Made by a program: the position numbers and the translations under genes. The notes below the pieces were generated by a model, which saw only the letters and a list, made by a program, of their open reading frames with translations, was not told the origin of the DNA and made no database searches. Of a stretch of DNA of 64,000 nucleotides, positions 8,649 to 17,475 are shown piece after piece; the first letter of the stretch is position 1; every line of letters begins with the position of its first letter. This DNA comes from Sphingomonas sp. (GTDB lineage: Bacteria; Pseudomonadota; Alphaproteobacteria; Sphingomonadales; Sphingomonadaceae): positions 24,865 through 88,864 of the forward strand of contig JAICSX010000004.1 in the NCBI GenBank assembly GCA_025936675.1. Reading direction: 5' to 3'.

Positions 8649-9472
8649 AAGGTCACCGCATCCGGGATAATGCGGCGGTGGTTAAGCGCCGGTATTCGCG
8701 AGCGGACATCGGAAATGCGCTTTAGGTCGATTTCGGCGAAGCCCACGCCCGGCTCTTCGCCCATGTCGAGCAGGACTTCACCCCACGGGTCGACCACGAG
8801 GCTGTGACCGAACGTGTTTCGCCCGTCTTCGTGATGGCCGACCTGAGCCGCAGCGATCACGAATAGCCCGGCCTCGATCGCTCGCGCCCTTAGCAGGACG
8901 TGCCAATGCGCCTTACCGGTCGGCACCGTGAAAGCTGCTGGCACGGCGATTACGTCCGCATCGGATTCGGCGAGCCGCGCGAACAGGCCGGGGAAGCGCA
9001 GGTCGTAGCATATGGAGAGACCAAGCTTTCCGACGGGCGTTCCGTTCACCAGCACCACGCCCTTGCCGGCCGAGTAGACGTTCGACTCCCGCCAGCTTTC
9101 GCCGGTGGGCAGATCGACATCGAACAGATGGAGCTTGTCGTAAGTGGCGCGAATCTCGCCTTCGCGGTCGATGACGAATGCGCGGTTTGCGACCTTGCCG
9201 TCCTCGACCAGAACCGCGAGCGAGCCGAGGTGAAGCCAGATGCGGTGTTTAGCTGCCGCCTCGCGGCAGGCGGCGAGGGCTTCGTCCTGCTCCTGCGGCC
9301 GTAAATGCTTCGCGGCCCGCGCTGAATCGCGATCGAGAAGCCCCGACATCTCGGGGGTGAACAGCATTTCCGCGGCGCCCGACGCGGCCGTTTGAATTGC
9401 GTCGGTGAGCGCGCGCGCGTTCCACGCCGGATCGATCCCGGTGGTCGATTGAAAGACAGCGATTCGCGTCAT
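8645..9472 (-). CDS. Carbon-nitrogen hydrolase (Nit/NLP12-like)
   Basis: 275 residues of the nitrilase superfamily. The Glu-Lys-Cys triad is visible: FTPEMSG (Glu), TYDKLHLFDVDLP (Lys) and LSICYDLRFP (Cys). Relatives beside GrxC and DUF1178 are often proposed as amidases that repair deaminated glutathione, which fits the glutaredoxin next door but is inferred from context. It is coupled at both ends by ATGA overlaps (start 9472 in the grxC stop, stop in the DUF1178 start). Confidence 0.9.
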   Translation of the reverse strand: MTRIAVFQSTTGIDPAWNARALTDAIQTAASGAAEMLFTPEMSGLLDRDSARAAKHLRPQEQDEALAACREAAAKHRIWLHLGSLAVLVEDGKVANRAFVIDREGEIRATYDKLHLFDVDLPTGESWRESNVYSAGKGVVLVNGTPVGKLGLSICYDLRFPGLFARLAESDADVIAVPAAFTVPTGKAHWHVLLRARAIEAGLFVIAAAQVGHHEDGRNTFGHSLVVDPWGEVLLDMGEEPGVGFAEIDLKRISDVRSRIPALNHRRIIPDAVTL

Positions 9473-9723
9473 CTGTTGAACATATCGTCGAGCTTGCCCG
9501 AATGATGAAGCTCAAACAGATCATCGCAGCCGCCGACATGGTGCTCGCGGATGAATATCTGCGGCACTGTCGTCCTGCCGTTAGCACGCTGGATCATCAG
9601 CTCGCGCGCTTCACCCCCATAATCGACGGGGATCTCGCGATATTCGACGCCCCGCGCTTCGAGCAGCGCCTTGGCCCTCCAGCAATAGGGGCAATATGCC
9701 TTGGTATAAATCTCGACGGTCAA
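9469..9723 (-). CDS. grxC: Glutaredoxin 3
   Basis: 84 residues with redox site CPYC at residues 11-14, a GGCDDLFEL glutathione-binding segment near residue 67 and the TVPQIFI cis-proline strand. It reduces disulfides and glutathione-mixed disulfides in the cytoplasm. It sits between comF (34 bp upstream) and the nitrilase, whose start overlaps its stop by four bases. Confidence 0.95.
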   Translation of the reverse strand: MTVEIYTKAYCPYCWRAKALLEARGVEYREIPVDYGGEARELMIQRANGRTTVPQIFIREHHVGGCDDLFELHHSGKLDDMFNR

Positions 9724-9757
9724 TGTGCGTCCTCACGCCGATACTTAGGCAAACTCT

Positions 9758-10492
9758 TCAACGCATCAACTGGGCTGGGCGCACCACGCGTGCCCAACTC
9801 ACAAGCTCCACGCGCGTCGCGCCGCCTCGTTTCAGAGCCCGGGCGCAGGCTTCGGCGGTGCTTCCGGTGGTAAGCACATCGTCGACGAGGATGATTGTTT
9901 TTCCGGCGATCGCCTGCTTGTCGCGGACCAAGAACGCGCCGGCCACGGTCTTCCGCCGCTGAAGCGGGCTCATGCCCTTGAGCGGCGGAGTCCGGCGGAC
10001 TCGCCTCAGCGCCACTGGGTTCGCAGCAATGCCGAGGCGGCGCGATAGCTCGTTAGCAATCAGGGCGGATTGGTTGAAGCCACGCCCCCAGATGCGCGTC
10101 CGATGAAGCGGCACCGGAACAAGCATCCGGTCTTCGCCCTCCCCCACAAGCGGCGCCATGTAGCGGGCCATGGTCCGAGCAATCGCGACCTTGCGCCCAT
10201 ATTTGAGCCGGATCGCGAGGCTCCTCGAAAGGTCGTCATAAGTGACCGCGGCGCGAGTCCGGACGATCCGCGGCGGACGAGCAAGGCACGCGCCGCACGT
10301 CCTCTGCTCAGTCGCCTGGAGCGGCGTTCCGCATGTCTCGCAACCCGAATTGCCGAGAAACTCGATCGACTTCCAACAATCGAGGCAGAAGCTGTGGACC
10401 TCGCCGACGATCGCGCCGCAGCCGGCGCAGCGCGGCGGCAATGCGAAATCGAGCGCCCAGCGAGCGCCTGAGCGAAGCAACACGCGAACCAT
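9758..10492 (-). CDS. comF: ComF family phosphoribosyltransferase-like protein
   Basis: 244 residues. Four CxxC pairs in the first 80 residues (CAGC, CLDC, CETC, CGAC) form the N-terminal zinc region, followed by a PRTase fold with the PRPP loop ILVDDVLTTGST near residue 200. ComF proteins are linked to DNA uptake and single-stranded DNA handling. ATG at 10492 was chosen because the family begins with MVRVLLRSG-like sequence just before the first CxxC. The longer upstream reading overlaps the divergent methyltransferase. Only 42 bp separate the two divergent starts. Confidence 0.88.
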   Translation of the reverse strand: MVRVLLRSGARWALDFALPPRCAGCGAIVGEVHSFCLDCWKSIEFLGNSGCETCGTPLQATEQRTCGACLARPPRIVRTRAAVTYDDLSRSLAIRLKYGRKVAIARTMARYMAPLVGEGEDRMLVPVPLHRTRIWGRGFNQSALIANELSRRLGIAANPVALRRVRRTPPLKGMSPLQRRKTVAGAFLVRDKQAIAGKTIILVDDVLTTGSTAEACARALKRGGATRVELVSWARVVRPAQLMR

Positions 10493-10534
10493 CGCTCCTT
10501 GTCGCTTGGCAGACGGCAGCGCACAAGCGTCGCC

Positions 10535-11305
10535 GTGGCGGACCTCTTCGACATGAAGGCACGAGCGCTGCGGCGCGACCGTGCCGCTCTGACCGGTCCA
10601 GAGCTGTTCCTCTACGAGAGGGCGTTCGACGACTGCCTGCAGCGCTTGGCACTGGTGCACAGGACATTTCACCGGGCACTGCTAATCGGATCGCCTGATC
10701 CCGGCTGGCCCAAGCGGTTGCACATCTTTGTGCCGCAAATCGACATCGGCGACCCCGGGCCGTTGTTTGCTGAGCGCGCCGGCGGCGAGGCTTTCCTCGA
10801 AGATGCGTGGGACGCACCGGAAGGCCGCTACGATCTGGTTCTCGCCGTGAGCACGCTCGACACCGTCAACGACCTTCCGCTGGCATTTCGCCTCATCCGG
10901 CATGCGATGCAGAGTGGCGGCCTGTTCCTCGGCGCCTTGTCCGGCGGCGATACGATGCCGCAACTGAGGAATGCGATGCGTGCGGCCGATTCCGCAACTG
11001 GAGCCGCTGCTCCGCATGTACATCCCCGGATAGAAGCAGCAGCGCTCGCGCCGCTGCTAGCATCCGCCGGTTTCGTCGATCCGGTCGTGGATGTCGATCG
11101 TGCCTCCGTTTCTTATTCGTCGCTGCAGCGGCTGATCGGAGATCTTCGCGCGATGGGTGGGACGAACATACTGACGAACCGGCCGTGGTTCGTCAGCAGA
11201 GCAGCATTGTCTGCGGCGATCGGTGCTTTTGAACTTGCCGGCGACGGTTCTCGAACCATCGAGCGGTTCGAAATGCTCCATTTCGCCGCCTGGACGCCCA
11301 ACTAG
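10535..11305 (+). CDS. SAM-dependent methyltransferase/hydroxylase-like protein, NDUFAF5 family
   Basis: 256 residues starting at GTG 10535 (VADLFDMKARALRRDRAA), matching the FDR-x-ALRRxRDRAA opening of bacterial NDUFAF5 homologs. Later landmarks are YDLVLAVSTLDTVNDLPLAF, GGLFLGALSGGDT and FVDPVVDVDR. Mitochondrial NDUFAF5 hydroxylates an arginine in a complex I subunit; the bacterial role is inferred. The classical GxGxG motif I is eroded here (LLIGSPDPGW). An alternative start at 10499 would come within 7 bp of comF. Confidence 0.8.
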   Translation: MADLFDMKARALRRDRAALTGPELFLYERAFDDCLQRLALVHRTFHRALLIGSPDPGWPKRLHIFVPQIDIGDPGPLFAERAGGEAFLEDAWDAPEGRYDLVLAVSTLDTVNDLPLAFRLIRHAMQSGGLFLGALSGGDTMPQLRNAMRAADSATGAAAPHVHPRIEAAALAPLLASAGFVDPVVDVDRASVSYSSLQRLIGDLRAMGGTNILTNRPWFVSRAALSAAIGAFELAGDGSRTIERFEMLHFAAWTPN

Positions 11306-11316
11306 GCTGAAGTCGC

Positions 11317-11348
11317 GTTAACCGTGCAGCTGGGAAGAGTTGTTAACC
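11317..11348 (+). promoter_or_regulatory. Paired GTTAACC half-sites upstream of Flp pilin
   Basis: Two identical GTTAACC words at 11317-11323 and 11342-11348, 25 bp apart, lie in the 91-bp gap before the pilin gene. TTAACC is the half-site of CtrA, which controls pilin genes in Caulobacter. The spacing is not the canonical TTAA-N7-TTAA, so binding is speculative. Confidence 0.25.
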
Positions 11349-11396
11349 TTGGAACGGGTAAACCTGTCGCGTGGACGTGGACCAGAGGAGGGTGGC

Positions 11397-11582
11397 GTGA
11401 TCGCTATCCGAAGAATTTTCCGCACGCTCAACGCGGACAAGCGAGGAGCAACTGCGATCGAATATGGACTGATTGCCGCACTGATCGTCATTGCGATGAT
11501 GAGCGGCCTGCAGTCGCTTGGCGGCGGCGTGGGCGGCATGTGGGGCAAGCTCGGAAACGTGACCAACACATATATGCCTTAA
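11397..11582 (+). CDS. Flp family type IVb pilin
   Basis: 61-residue pilin precursor. A short basic leader ends in KRG at residue 17 and is followed by ATAIEYGLIAALIVIAMM, giving the Flp cleavage site with Glu at mature position 5 and the adjacent Tyr. GTG at 11397 is preceded by GAGGAGG at ideal spacing; a TTG at 11340 would lengthen the leader implausibly. No tad/cpa secretion genes or prepilin peptidase lie in the window, so assembly must rely on genes elsewhere. Confidence 0.92.
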   Translation: MIAIRRIFRTLNADKRGATAIEYGLIAALIVIAMMSGLQSLGGGVGGMWGKLGNVTNTYMP

Positions 11583-11596
11583 GGGCTTATGGAGGT

Positions 11597-13039
11597 TCAG
11601 CTTTTCCGAGTGCCGTAAACGATCAACTTGACCTTTTGGCCTGGCACCAGTGCCGCGTTCGCAGCCAGGCCATTCAAGGACAAGAACCGCTCGAGCTTGA
11701 AGTCACGATAGGCCATTCGGCTGCTCAGCGACTGAATCGTGTCGCGGGGGCGTACCGTTTCGACATGGATGATTCGCGGGCGAATCGCCGCAGCCTCAGC
11801 GGGCGTAATGCGGCGGAGCGACCTAATCATCGAATTGAATGGTGACACGCCGTAGCCACCGGGCGTCAGCATCACGAAATAATAAACCCGCTGCGGATCC
11901 CACTGATAAGCAATGACGCTGGCATCGATTAGCCCCGAATCGGTGTTCACCCGCGCCGTCGTGACCGCTGCCGGCATCCCGTTGATCATTAACCGCTGTG
12001 GCGGCGGATAGTTGATCCGGAACTGGTCACGCGTCAGCAGCCGGTACGCAAAGGAGATCGCCTGCTCGAGATTGGGCGGTCCCTGGCGGAACTGGGCCTT
12101 CCCAGCCGAGCCCGAGATGGTCACCGCGTCGGCACCGTTGGACATCAAATAGCCCTGCGGCACCGTGAACTGGATTCGAAGGTCCGGGTGGATGAAGGTC
12201 GCGCCTTCGATCACGCCCTGCGCGGGATCGTCGTCGACGTAAGTTCCCTCGATCTCGCGGAGGAATATGTCGCGGTTGAGAATGCCCCTCCCGAGCCGTC
12301 CCGTCGCTTGCGCCTCGGAAAGCGCGCGCTGCATGCGGTTCTCGCTCAATGGGTGCGTGCTCGCCCATTCAGGGATGCTGCGGTTGGTCCGCCCCTCCAC
12401 CCGCGCTTGCAGAGCGCTTTGGCGGCTCAGCGCGGCGAGGACCTGCGCCGCGCCGACGGGGTCGTAGCCCGCCTGGATCATGTATCGAAGACCAAGCGTA
12501 TCCGCCTCATATTCCTGTTCGCGCGAGAAGCTCAGTAGATCGAGAACCGAGCGCGCCTGGATCATGCTGGCGGCGCCGGGGCCGAAGATCGCGCCGATGA
12601 TCTGCCCGAACACGCCAAACGTGCTCTGCTGCGCATATTGCTCACGGATGTGCGCATGATTGGCGGCGATGTGCCCGACTTCGTGACCGAGCGCGAAGGC
12701 GAGCTCGGACTCGTTATCCATCAGCGTCATCAGCTGGCGCGTCACGTAGACGTAGCCTCCGGGTACGGAGAATGCGTTCTCGACCGCGGAGTTCAGCGTG
12801 ACGAAGTGAAGCTCCTGGCCGGGATTGGCGATTCCCGAATAAGCCCCGACGCGGTGCCCGACCGATTTCACATAGGCAGCGCGCGGTCCGGTCTCTTCGC
12901 CGCCGAGCTCCTGGATGATCGCGGCATTGTCGCGCTGGGCCTCGGCGACGTCCTGCTGGTCGAGATAATGCAGCCGCTGCGCAGCTGCAGGCGTGAACGC
13001 CAACGCGGCCGCGGCAAGCAACAGAACGGTCTTACGCAT
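11597..13039 (-). CDS. Periplasmic M48 family metalloprotease with C-terminal LysM-like domain
   Basis: 480 residues with signal peptide (MRKTVLLLAAAALAFTPAAAQ). Zinc site HEVGH occurs in LGHEVGHIAANH near residue 120, and the third ligand in REQEYEADTLGL. The C-terminus (VRPRDTIQSLSSRMA, then LNGLAANAALVPGQKVKLI) has the LysM pattern, suggesting peptidoglycan attachment, like BepA/LoiP-type outer-membrane quality-control proteases. Start at 13039 gives the best signal peptide; a six-codon extension is possible. It is convergent with the pilin gene, 14 bp away. Confidence 0.9.
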   Translation of the reverse strand: MRKTVLLLAAAALAFTPAAAQRLHYLDQQDVAEAQRDNAAIIQELGGEETGPRAAYVKSVGHRVGAYSGIANPGQELHFVTLNSAVENAFSVPGGYVYVTRQLMTLMDNESELAFALGHEVGHIAANHAHIREQYAQQSTFGVFGQIIGAIFGPGAASMIQARSVLDLLSFSREQEYEADTLGLRYMIQAGYDPVGAAQVLAALSRQSALQARVEGRTNRSIPEWASTHPLSENRMQRALSEAQATGRLGRGILNRDIFLREIEGTYVDDDPAQGVIEGATFIHPDLRIQFTVPQGYLMSNGADAVTISGSAGKAQFRQGPPNLEQAISFAYRLLTRDQFRINYPPPQRLMINGMPAAVTTARVNTDSGLIDASVIAYQWDPQRVYYFVMLTPGGYGVSPFNSMIRSLRRITPAEAAAIRPRIIHVETVRPRDTIQSLSSRMAYRDFKLERFLSLNGLAANAALVPGQKVKLIVYGTRKS

Positions 13040-13135
13040 CGACTGACCCCAATCCACCGTTTCGCCACCGAACTAAGCGCCCGGATTTTGAACGGGAAAT
13101 GACTGGCGCGGGTTCCTCCTCCCGCCGCGATGGAC

Positions 13136-14077
13136 TTAGCCGATGGCCAGAAACTTGGCGCGGCGCTGCGCGCGGAGCTCGTCGGGGCCAAGCTTGCTGC
13201 AGCCGTCGAGCTCTTCGATCAGCGCACCTTTGAGGCCGCCGATTGCAGCTTCAGGGTCCCGATGGGCGCCACCGAGGGGCTCGTCGACGATGCGGTCGAT
13301 GACCCCGAGTGCCTGGAGGTCGGCAGCGGTGATCTTCATCGCCTCTGCAGCGTCGGCGGCCTTGTCGGCGGTGCGCCAGAGGATCGACGCGCACCCCTCG
13401 GGCGAGATCACCGAATAAACGGCATTTTCGAGCATCAGCACGCGATTGGCGGTCGCAATGGCCACAGCACCGCCTGATCCGCCCTCCCCGACTATTACCG
13501 CAACCATCGGCACTTTGAGCTCGAGGCACTGCTGCGTGGAGCGAGCGATCGCTTCGGCCTGGCCGCGCTCCTCGGCCTGAACTCCGGGAAATGCGCCGGG
13601 CGTATCGACCAGGGTCACGACCGGAATTCCGAATTGGTCGGCAAGCGTCATGAGACGAATGGCCTTCCGATATCCTTCGGGCTTGGCCATACCGAAATTA
13701 TGCTTGAGGCGGGAGGCGGTGTCCTCGCCCTTTTCGTGCCCGATGAGCATCACGCGCCGGCCATCGATCCGCGCCAGCCCGCCAACGATCGCCGGATCGT
13801 CCGCGAACGACCGATCCCCGGCCAGCGGCAAGAAGTCGTCCGCAATGCCCGAGACATAATCCTTGAAGTGTGGCCGGTCCGGGTGCCTAGCGACCTGCGC
13901 CTTCTGCCACGGCGTCAGCTTGGCGTAGGTGTCCTTGAGCAGCTTGTTCGCCTTGGTTTCGAGGCGGGTCACTTCGGCGCCGATGTCGATGTCGGAGCTG
14001 TTCGCGGTCTCGCGCAGCTCGCGCACCCGCGTCTCAAGCTCGGCGATCGGTTTTTCGAAATCGAGGTAATTTTGCAT
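13136..14077 (-). CDS. accA: Acetyl-CoA carboxylase carboxyltransferase subunit alpha
   Basis: 313 residues, full length for the family. It starts [15 protein letters not shown] and contains [29 protein letters not shown] and the glycine-rich carboxybiotin/CoA site [13 protein letters not shown]. It forms the carboxyltransferase with AccD (not in this window) to make malonyl-CoA for fatty acids. The gene follows xerD by 36 bp on the same strand. Confidence 0.96.
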   Translation of the reverse strand: MQNYLDFEKPIAELETRVRELRETANSSDIDIGAEVTRLETKANKLLKDTYAKLTPWQKAQVARHPDRPHFKDYVSGIADDFLPLAGDRSFADDPAIVGGLARIDGRRVMLIGHEKGEDTASRLKHNFGMAKPEGYRKAIRLMTLADQFGIPVVTLVDTPGAFPGVQAEERGQAEAIARSTQQCLELKVPMVAVIVGEGGSGGAVAIATANRVLMLENAVYSVISPEGCASILWRTADKAADAAEAMKITAADLQALGVIDRIVDEPLGGAHRDPEAAIGGLKGALIEELDGCSKLGPDELRAQRRAKFLAIG

Positions 14078-14113
14078 GTGAAGCGCGCGGGTAGGCCGAA
14101 GCTGCCTAAGGCG

Positions 14114-14998
14114 TCAACGCGCGCGGGTTGCGAGGGGGTGGCGGCTGTTGACCAGCTCGATCAGCCGGGCGCTGTCGACATGCGTATAGATTTGGGTGGT
14201 CGCGATGTCGGCGTGGCCAAGCAGCGATTGAAGGACCCTAAGGTCCGCGCCCCCCGACAAAAGGTGCGTCGCAAAGGCGTGGCGAAGGACATGTGGGCTG
14301 ACGCGCTCCGGCGCGATACCCGCGTCGGCCGCCATCGCGCGGACGATCTGGAAAAGCCGCACACGGCTGAGATGTGATTTACCGCTCGGGAACAACCACG
14401 GCCGCCCTCCGGGAGAGATTTCGGTCCATTTGGCAACCGCGGCTTCAGCGCGCGACGAAATCGGCACCAGCCGCTCCTTCGAGCCCTTGCCGCGAACCAT
14501 GAGGAAAGGCTGGCCCGGCCGGACGGCGCCGCGCGGAAGGCTCACCAGCTCGGTCGCTCTCAGGCCCGAGCCATAAAGCAACTCGATGAGCGCGAGGTTG
14601 CGAACCGCAATGATCTCGCCGCTCGCGGCTCGGTCCTCGGCCGCTTCGAACATGCGCTGCACCTCGCCTGCATCGAGGATCCGTGGCAGCGGACGCTCGA
14701 AGCGCGGTCGCGGCAGCGCCTCGGAGGGATCATCCTTCCTCAACCCATCCTCGACCAGAAAGCCGAAGAAGCGCCGAAGCGCCGCCGACCGTCGGGCAAC
14801 CGTCGACGGCGCCAGCTCGGCCCAATCGGCGCCGAGGCGCGCGAGGTCTTCTGCCGAAGCGGTGCCAATGGAAGGCAGGCTCTCTGCCGCTCGATCGAGA
14901 TCGTTACGATAGGCCGCGAGCGTATGTTTCGAGGAACCCGCTTCGGCGGCCATCATGTCGAGGAAGCGATCGACCAATGCTCGGTCGTCGGGTGTCAC
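14114..14998 (-). CDS. xerD: Tyrosine recombinase XerD
   Basis: 294 residues. The N-terminal SAM-like DNA-binding domain (FLDMMAAEAGSSKHTLAAYRNDL) is followed by the catalytic domain with GSGLRATELVSL (first Arg), HVLRHAFATHLL (His-x-x-Arg), GHADIATTQIYTHV (second His and nucleophilic Tyr). It resolves chromosome dimers at dif with XerC. The size, complete catalytic set and housekeeping neighbourhood argue for XerD and against a phage integrase. Its ATG overlaps the stop of the upstream 582-residue gene. Confidence 0.92.
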   Translation of the reverse strand: MTPDDRALVDRFLDMMAAEAGSSKHTLAAYRNDLDRAAESLPSIGTASAEDLARLGADWAELAPSTVARRSAALRRFFGFLVEDGLRKDDPSEALPRPRFERPLPRILDAGEVQRMFEAAEDRAASGEIIAVRNLALIELLYGSGLRATELVSLPRGAVRPGQPFLMVRGKGSKERLVPISSRAEAAVAKWTEISPGGRPWLFPSGKSHLSRVRLFQIVRAMAADAGIAPERVSPHVLRHAFATHLLSGGADLRVLQSLLGHADIATTQIYTHVDSARLIELVNSRHPLATRAR

Positions 14999-16743
14999 GT
15001 CCGGGAAAGCGCCTCGGCGGCGATCATCCGCGCATCGAAGCCAAGGCCGACTCGGTTCAGCGCCGTGATCGCATGATACATGTGGGAAGCCGGAACCTGA
15101 TCGAAATAAGGCGTCTGGAAACCGCTTCCGGCTAGAACGACGACAGTGCCAGCGTCCCCCCGAGCCGCGGCGGCATCCATGACCTTAGTCCAGCTCGTTA
15201 CATGACCAAGGCCAAGGCCGTACTTCTGGTCGAGCGAATTGGCGGTGTCGGTCGTGATCCGGCCGAGGCCGGCGAGCCCTGCCACGAGCAGCGCGCTCCG
15301 CACATGGTCGCGGCTGGTGTCGCGGCGGATGAAGCTGCTGATCCGACTCGTGCCGACATCCGGGACATTCGGCGCTGCCAATGCCAGCATCGCCCAGCAG
15401 CGGTCGCCATTCGCATCATCCATGCGGCCGACCGCCGAAGTCCAACGCGCCGCAGCCTGGTCGTACCCGCCGGCGAGCATCGCCGAAATCAAATCGGGCG
15501 CATCCTTGGCGAGCTTGGCATCCGGCTCGATCAGTGTTGCCGCACGGGCGACGAGCGCCCGCGCCGATTCCTTCGTGAGATTGTCCTTGCCGGTGCCGAG
15601 AAGCTTGCGGATCGCCTCCAGGCGGGTGTCCTGATCCTTGCCGACGAACGCCTCACGAAGCTGCCAGGGGTCGCTGCCTGAAAGGTCGTTCGGGTCGGTG
15701 GTGTCGTAGATCGCCGAATAAAGGTCGACCATCGTCTGCGATGAAAAGACGCCGAGGCCCGCCGCAATCTGCGCGGACGGAAGCCGCTGCTGCGGGGTGA
15801 GCAAGGGCGCTCGCGCCTGATACGCGCGCAGCTGCACCGGTGACGCGTTGATCAGGCGGTCCGGAATGACCATCCCAGTGCCCGTCGCAAGTCCGAACCG
15901 CCACGCCGTCAGCGAATCGACCGGATCCCACTCGATCGTCGCCGAGCGGCCGCCATTGCCGCCGGCGCCCACCACCTTCTCGGCAAGCGACAGATCGACG
16001 CCGCCGATCCGCCCATAGCGGCGCGCCTGGTCGATCATGGCCGATGCATTGTCCGGCTCGCCGGACAATGACGCGCACATCGCACGAACGAGCGACAGCA
16101 CGTTCGGGTCATATTTCTTGATGCCGTCCTCGAGCGGGCAGAGCGCCGGCGCATCGGCATTGGCGAGCGCGCTCTGGACCGCGACCTGGACCATCTTGGG
16201 CGTGAAGCGGTCGGTATCGACTCCCGCAACCAACATCCGCGCCGCGTCGGCCTCACCCATGCGGAGAAGCAGCCAGGCTCGTTCGGCTGACCAATCGACG
16301 GGGTGAACGTCGGTAGGCGCATGGATCTTCGCCAGCAGCGTGTCGCGAAGAGCGATGTGCAGCCAGCGCGATGCCAACGGCGTATGCATCCGCCGCATTA
16401 GCGTGGTCAGGAAGACGCCGCTGGTGGTGCCCCAAGCATCGTCAGCGAGACCGGCATCGCTCGCGCGGATGGCTCCGGTGGTCCAAACGTCGCGCCGCGC
16501 CCACCCCGGATATTCGACCGCCGGAGTCAGTTGGACGAGATTGGCGTTCGATACTTCCTCGACCGCGGTTTCGTCCGCTCCGCCTTCGGTCGTGGTTTCG
16601 GTCTCGGTCGCGGTGTCGTTCGACGTCGATGGCTGCGTTGTCGGCGTGGCAGGCGCCGGCTGCGGCGCACTCGTCTGTTGCGCAAGCGCCGGCAGCGCCA
16701 GGACCACCGCCGCCGATGCAATCAGAAGCGGCTTAATGCGCAT
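14995..16743 (-). CDS. Exported protein of unknown function, 582 residues
   Basis: Signal peptide MRIKPLLIASAAVVLALPALAQ, then a 45-residue low-complexity Ser/Thr/Pro/Glu linker, then a long alanine-rich helical region (WSAERAWLLLRMGEADAARML, LCPLEDGIKKYDPNVLSLVRAMCASL, WQLREAFVGKDQDTRLEAI) that looks like degenerate TPR/Sel1-type repeats. No enzymatic motif was recognised. It overlaps the 48-residue membrane protein gene by 11 bases upstream and xerD by four downstream, so the three are probably co-transcribed. A periplasmic scaffold is one possibility. Confidence 0.75.
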   Translation of the reverse strand: MRIKPLLIASAAVVLALPALAQQTSAPQPAPATPTTQPSTSNDTATETETTTEGGADETAVEEVSNANLVQLTPAVEYPGWARRDVWTTGAIRASDAGLADDAWGTTSGVFLTTLMRRMHTPLASRWLHIALRDTLLAKIHAPTDVHPVDWSAERAWLLLRMGEADAARMLVAGVDTDRFTPKMVQVAVQSALANADAPALCPLEDGIKKYDPNVLSLVRAMCASLSGEPDNASAMIDQARRYGRIGGVDLSLAEKVVGAGGNGGRSATIEWDPVDSLTAWRFGLATGTGMVIPDRLINASPVQLRAYQARAPLLTPQQRLPSAQIAAGLGVFSSQTMVDLYSAIYDTTDPNDLSGSDPWQLREAFVGKDQDTRLEAIRKLLGTGKDNLTKESARALVARAATLIEPDAKLAKDAPDLISAMLAGGYDQAAARWTSAVGRMDDANGDRCWAMLALAAPNVPDVGTSRISSFIRRDTSRDHVRSALLVAGLAGLGRITTDTANSLDQKYGLGLGHVTSWTKVMDAAAARGDAGTVVVLAGSGFQTPYFDQVPASHMYHAITALNRVGLGFDARMIAAEALSRT

Positions 16744-16879
16744 TGCCTCCGGCGCCCGCGCCCTGCGGAACGGCGACTTCGATGGTGTGGGTCGGCTGTT
16801 GCTTGGGAACAGTGGAGAGGAAGATCAGCGCGCCGACGATGACGACGACGATGATGATGAGCACGAGTAATCGGGACAT
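16733..16879 (-). CDS. 48-residue single-pass membrane protein
   Basis: ATG at 16879 to TAA at 16733. The product begins MSRLLVLIIIVVVIVGALIFLS, one transmembrane helix, followed by a short proline- and glycine-rich periplasmic tail ending in GAGAGGNAH. The stop lies 11 bases inside the next gene (start 16743), as in coupled genes. Codon use (ATC/GTC/CTC) matches real genes here. Its start is 47 bp from the divergent aroK start. Function unknown. Confidence 0.7.
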   Translation of the reverse strand: MSRLLVLIIIVVVIVGALIFLSTVPKQQPTHTIEVAVPQGAGAGGNAH

Positions 16880-16926
16880 GGCAGTGGCTTTTGCCGAGCG
16901 CGAAAGCCGCTGTATAGCCCCTTCTC

Positions 16927-17475
16927 GTGACGCAACTGGGTAATCGTCTCGACCGTCCTATCGTGCTGGTCGGGTTGATGGGGGTCGGAAAATCGACGGT
17001 CGGGCGACGCCTCGCCCGGCGCCTTGGCCTGTCGTTCGTCGATACTGACGAGGAGATCGAGGGCGCCGCCGGCTATCCCGCCGCCGAGGTTTTCGAGCGC
17101 TACGGAGAGCATGATTTCCGCGACGGCGAGCGGCGGCTCGTCGCCCGCCTGATCCAAGGTGATGTGCGGGTCATCGCGACCGGCGGCGGCGCCTATGTCG
17201 ATCCGCGGACGCGGCAATTGCTCAACGAGCGGGCGATTACGGTGTGGCTCGACGCGCCGGTCGAGATCCTCGCCGAGCGCACGTCGCGCCGCGACACGCG
17301 CGCGCAGCTCAGGAACGGCGATCCCAAGAGCGTGCTCCAGCGACTCGCCGACGAGCGCCGGCCTTCATACGAGGAGGCGCACATCCACGTGAAAAGCGGT
17401 GACGGCGCGCACAAGGATGTCGTCGATGCGATCATCGAGGCGCTCGAAAACCGGCTGGCGCACCCGCGAGCCTAG
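16927..17475 (+). CDS. aroK: Shikimate kinase
   Basis: 182 residues with P-loop GLMGVGKST at residues 16-24, the shikimate-binding DTDEEIE block, FRDGERRL and the GGGAY motif near residue 84. It phosphorylates shikimate with ATP in the chorismate pathway. The start is GTG at 16927. The usual partner aroB does not follow; instead a convergent antiporter gene shares the CTAG stop at 17472-17475. Confidence 0.96.
   Translation: MTQLGNRLDRPIVLVGLMGVGKSTVGRRLARRLGLSFVDTDEEIEGAAGYPAAEVFERYGEHDFRDGERRLVARLIQGDVRVIATGGGAYVDPRTRQLLNERAITVWLDAPVEILAERTSRRDTRAQLRNGDPKSVLQRLADERRPSYEEAHIHVKSGDGAHKDVVDAIIEALENRLAHPRA

Noticed and set aside
14114..14998. XerD-like recombinase as a mobile-element integrase
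   Set aside because: Standard XerD size, complete catalytic set and housekeeping neighbours; no att repeats, and no tRNA or cargo next to it.
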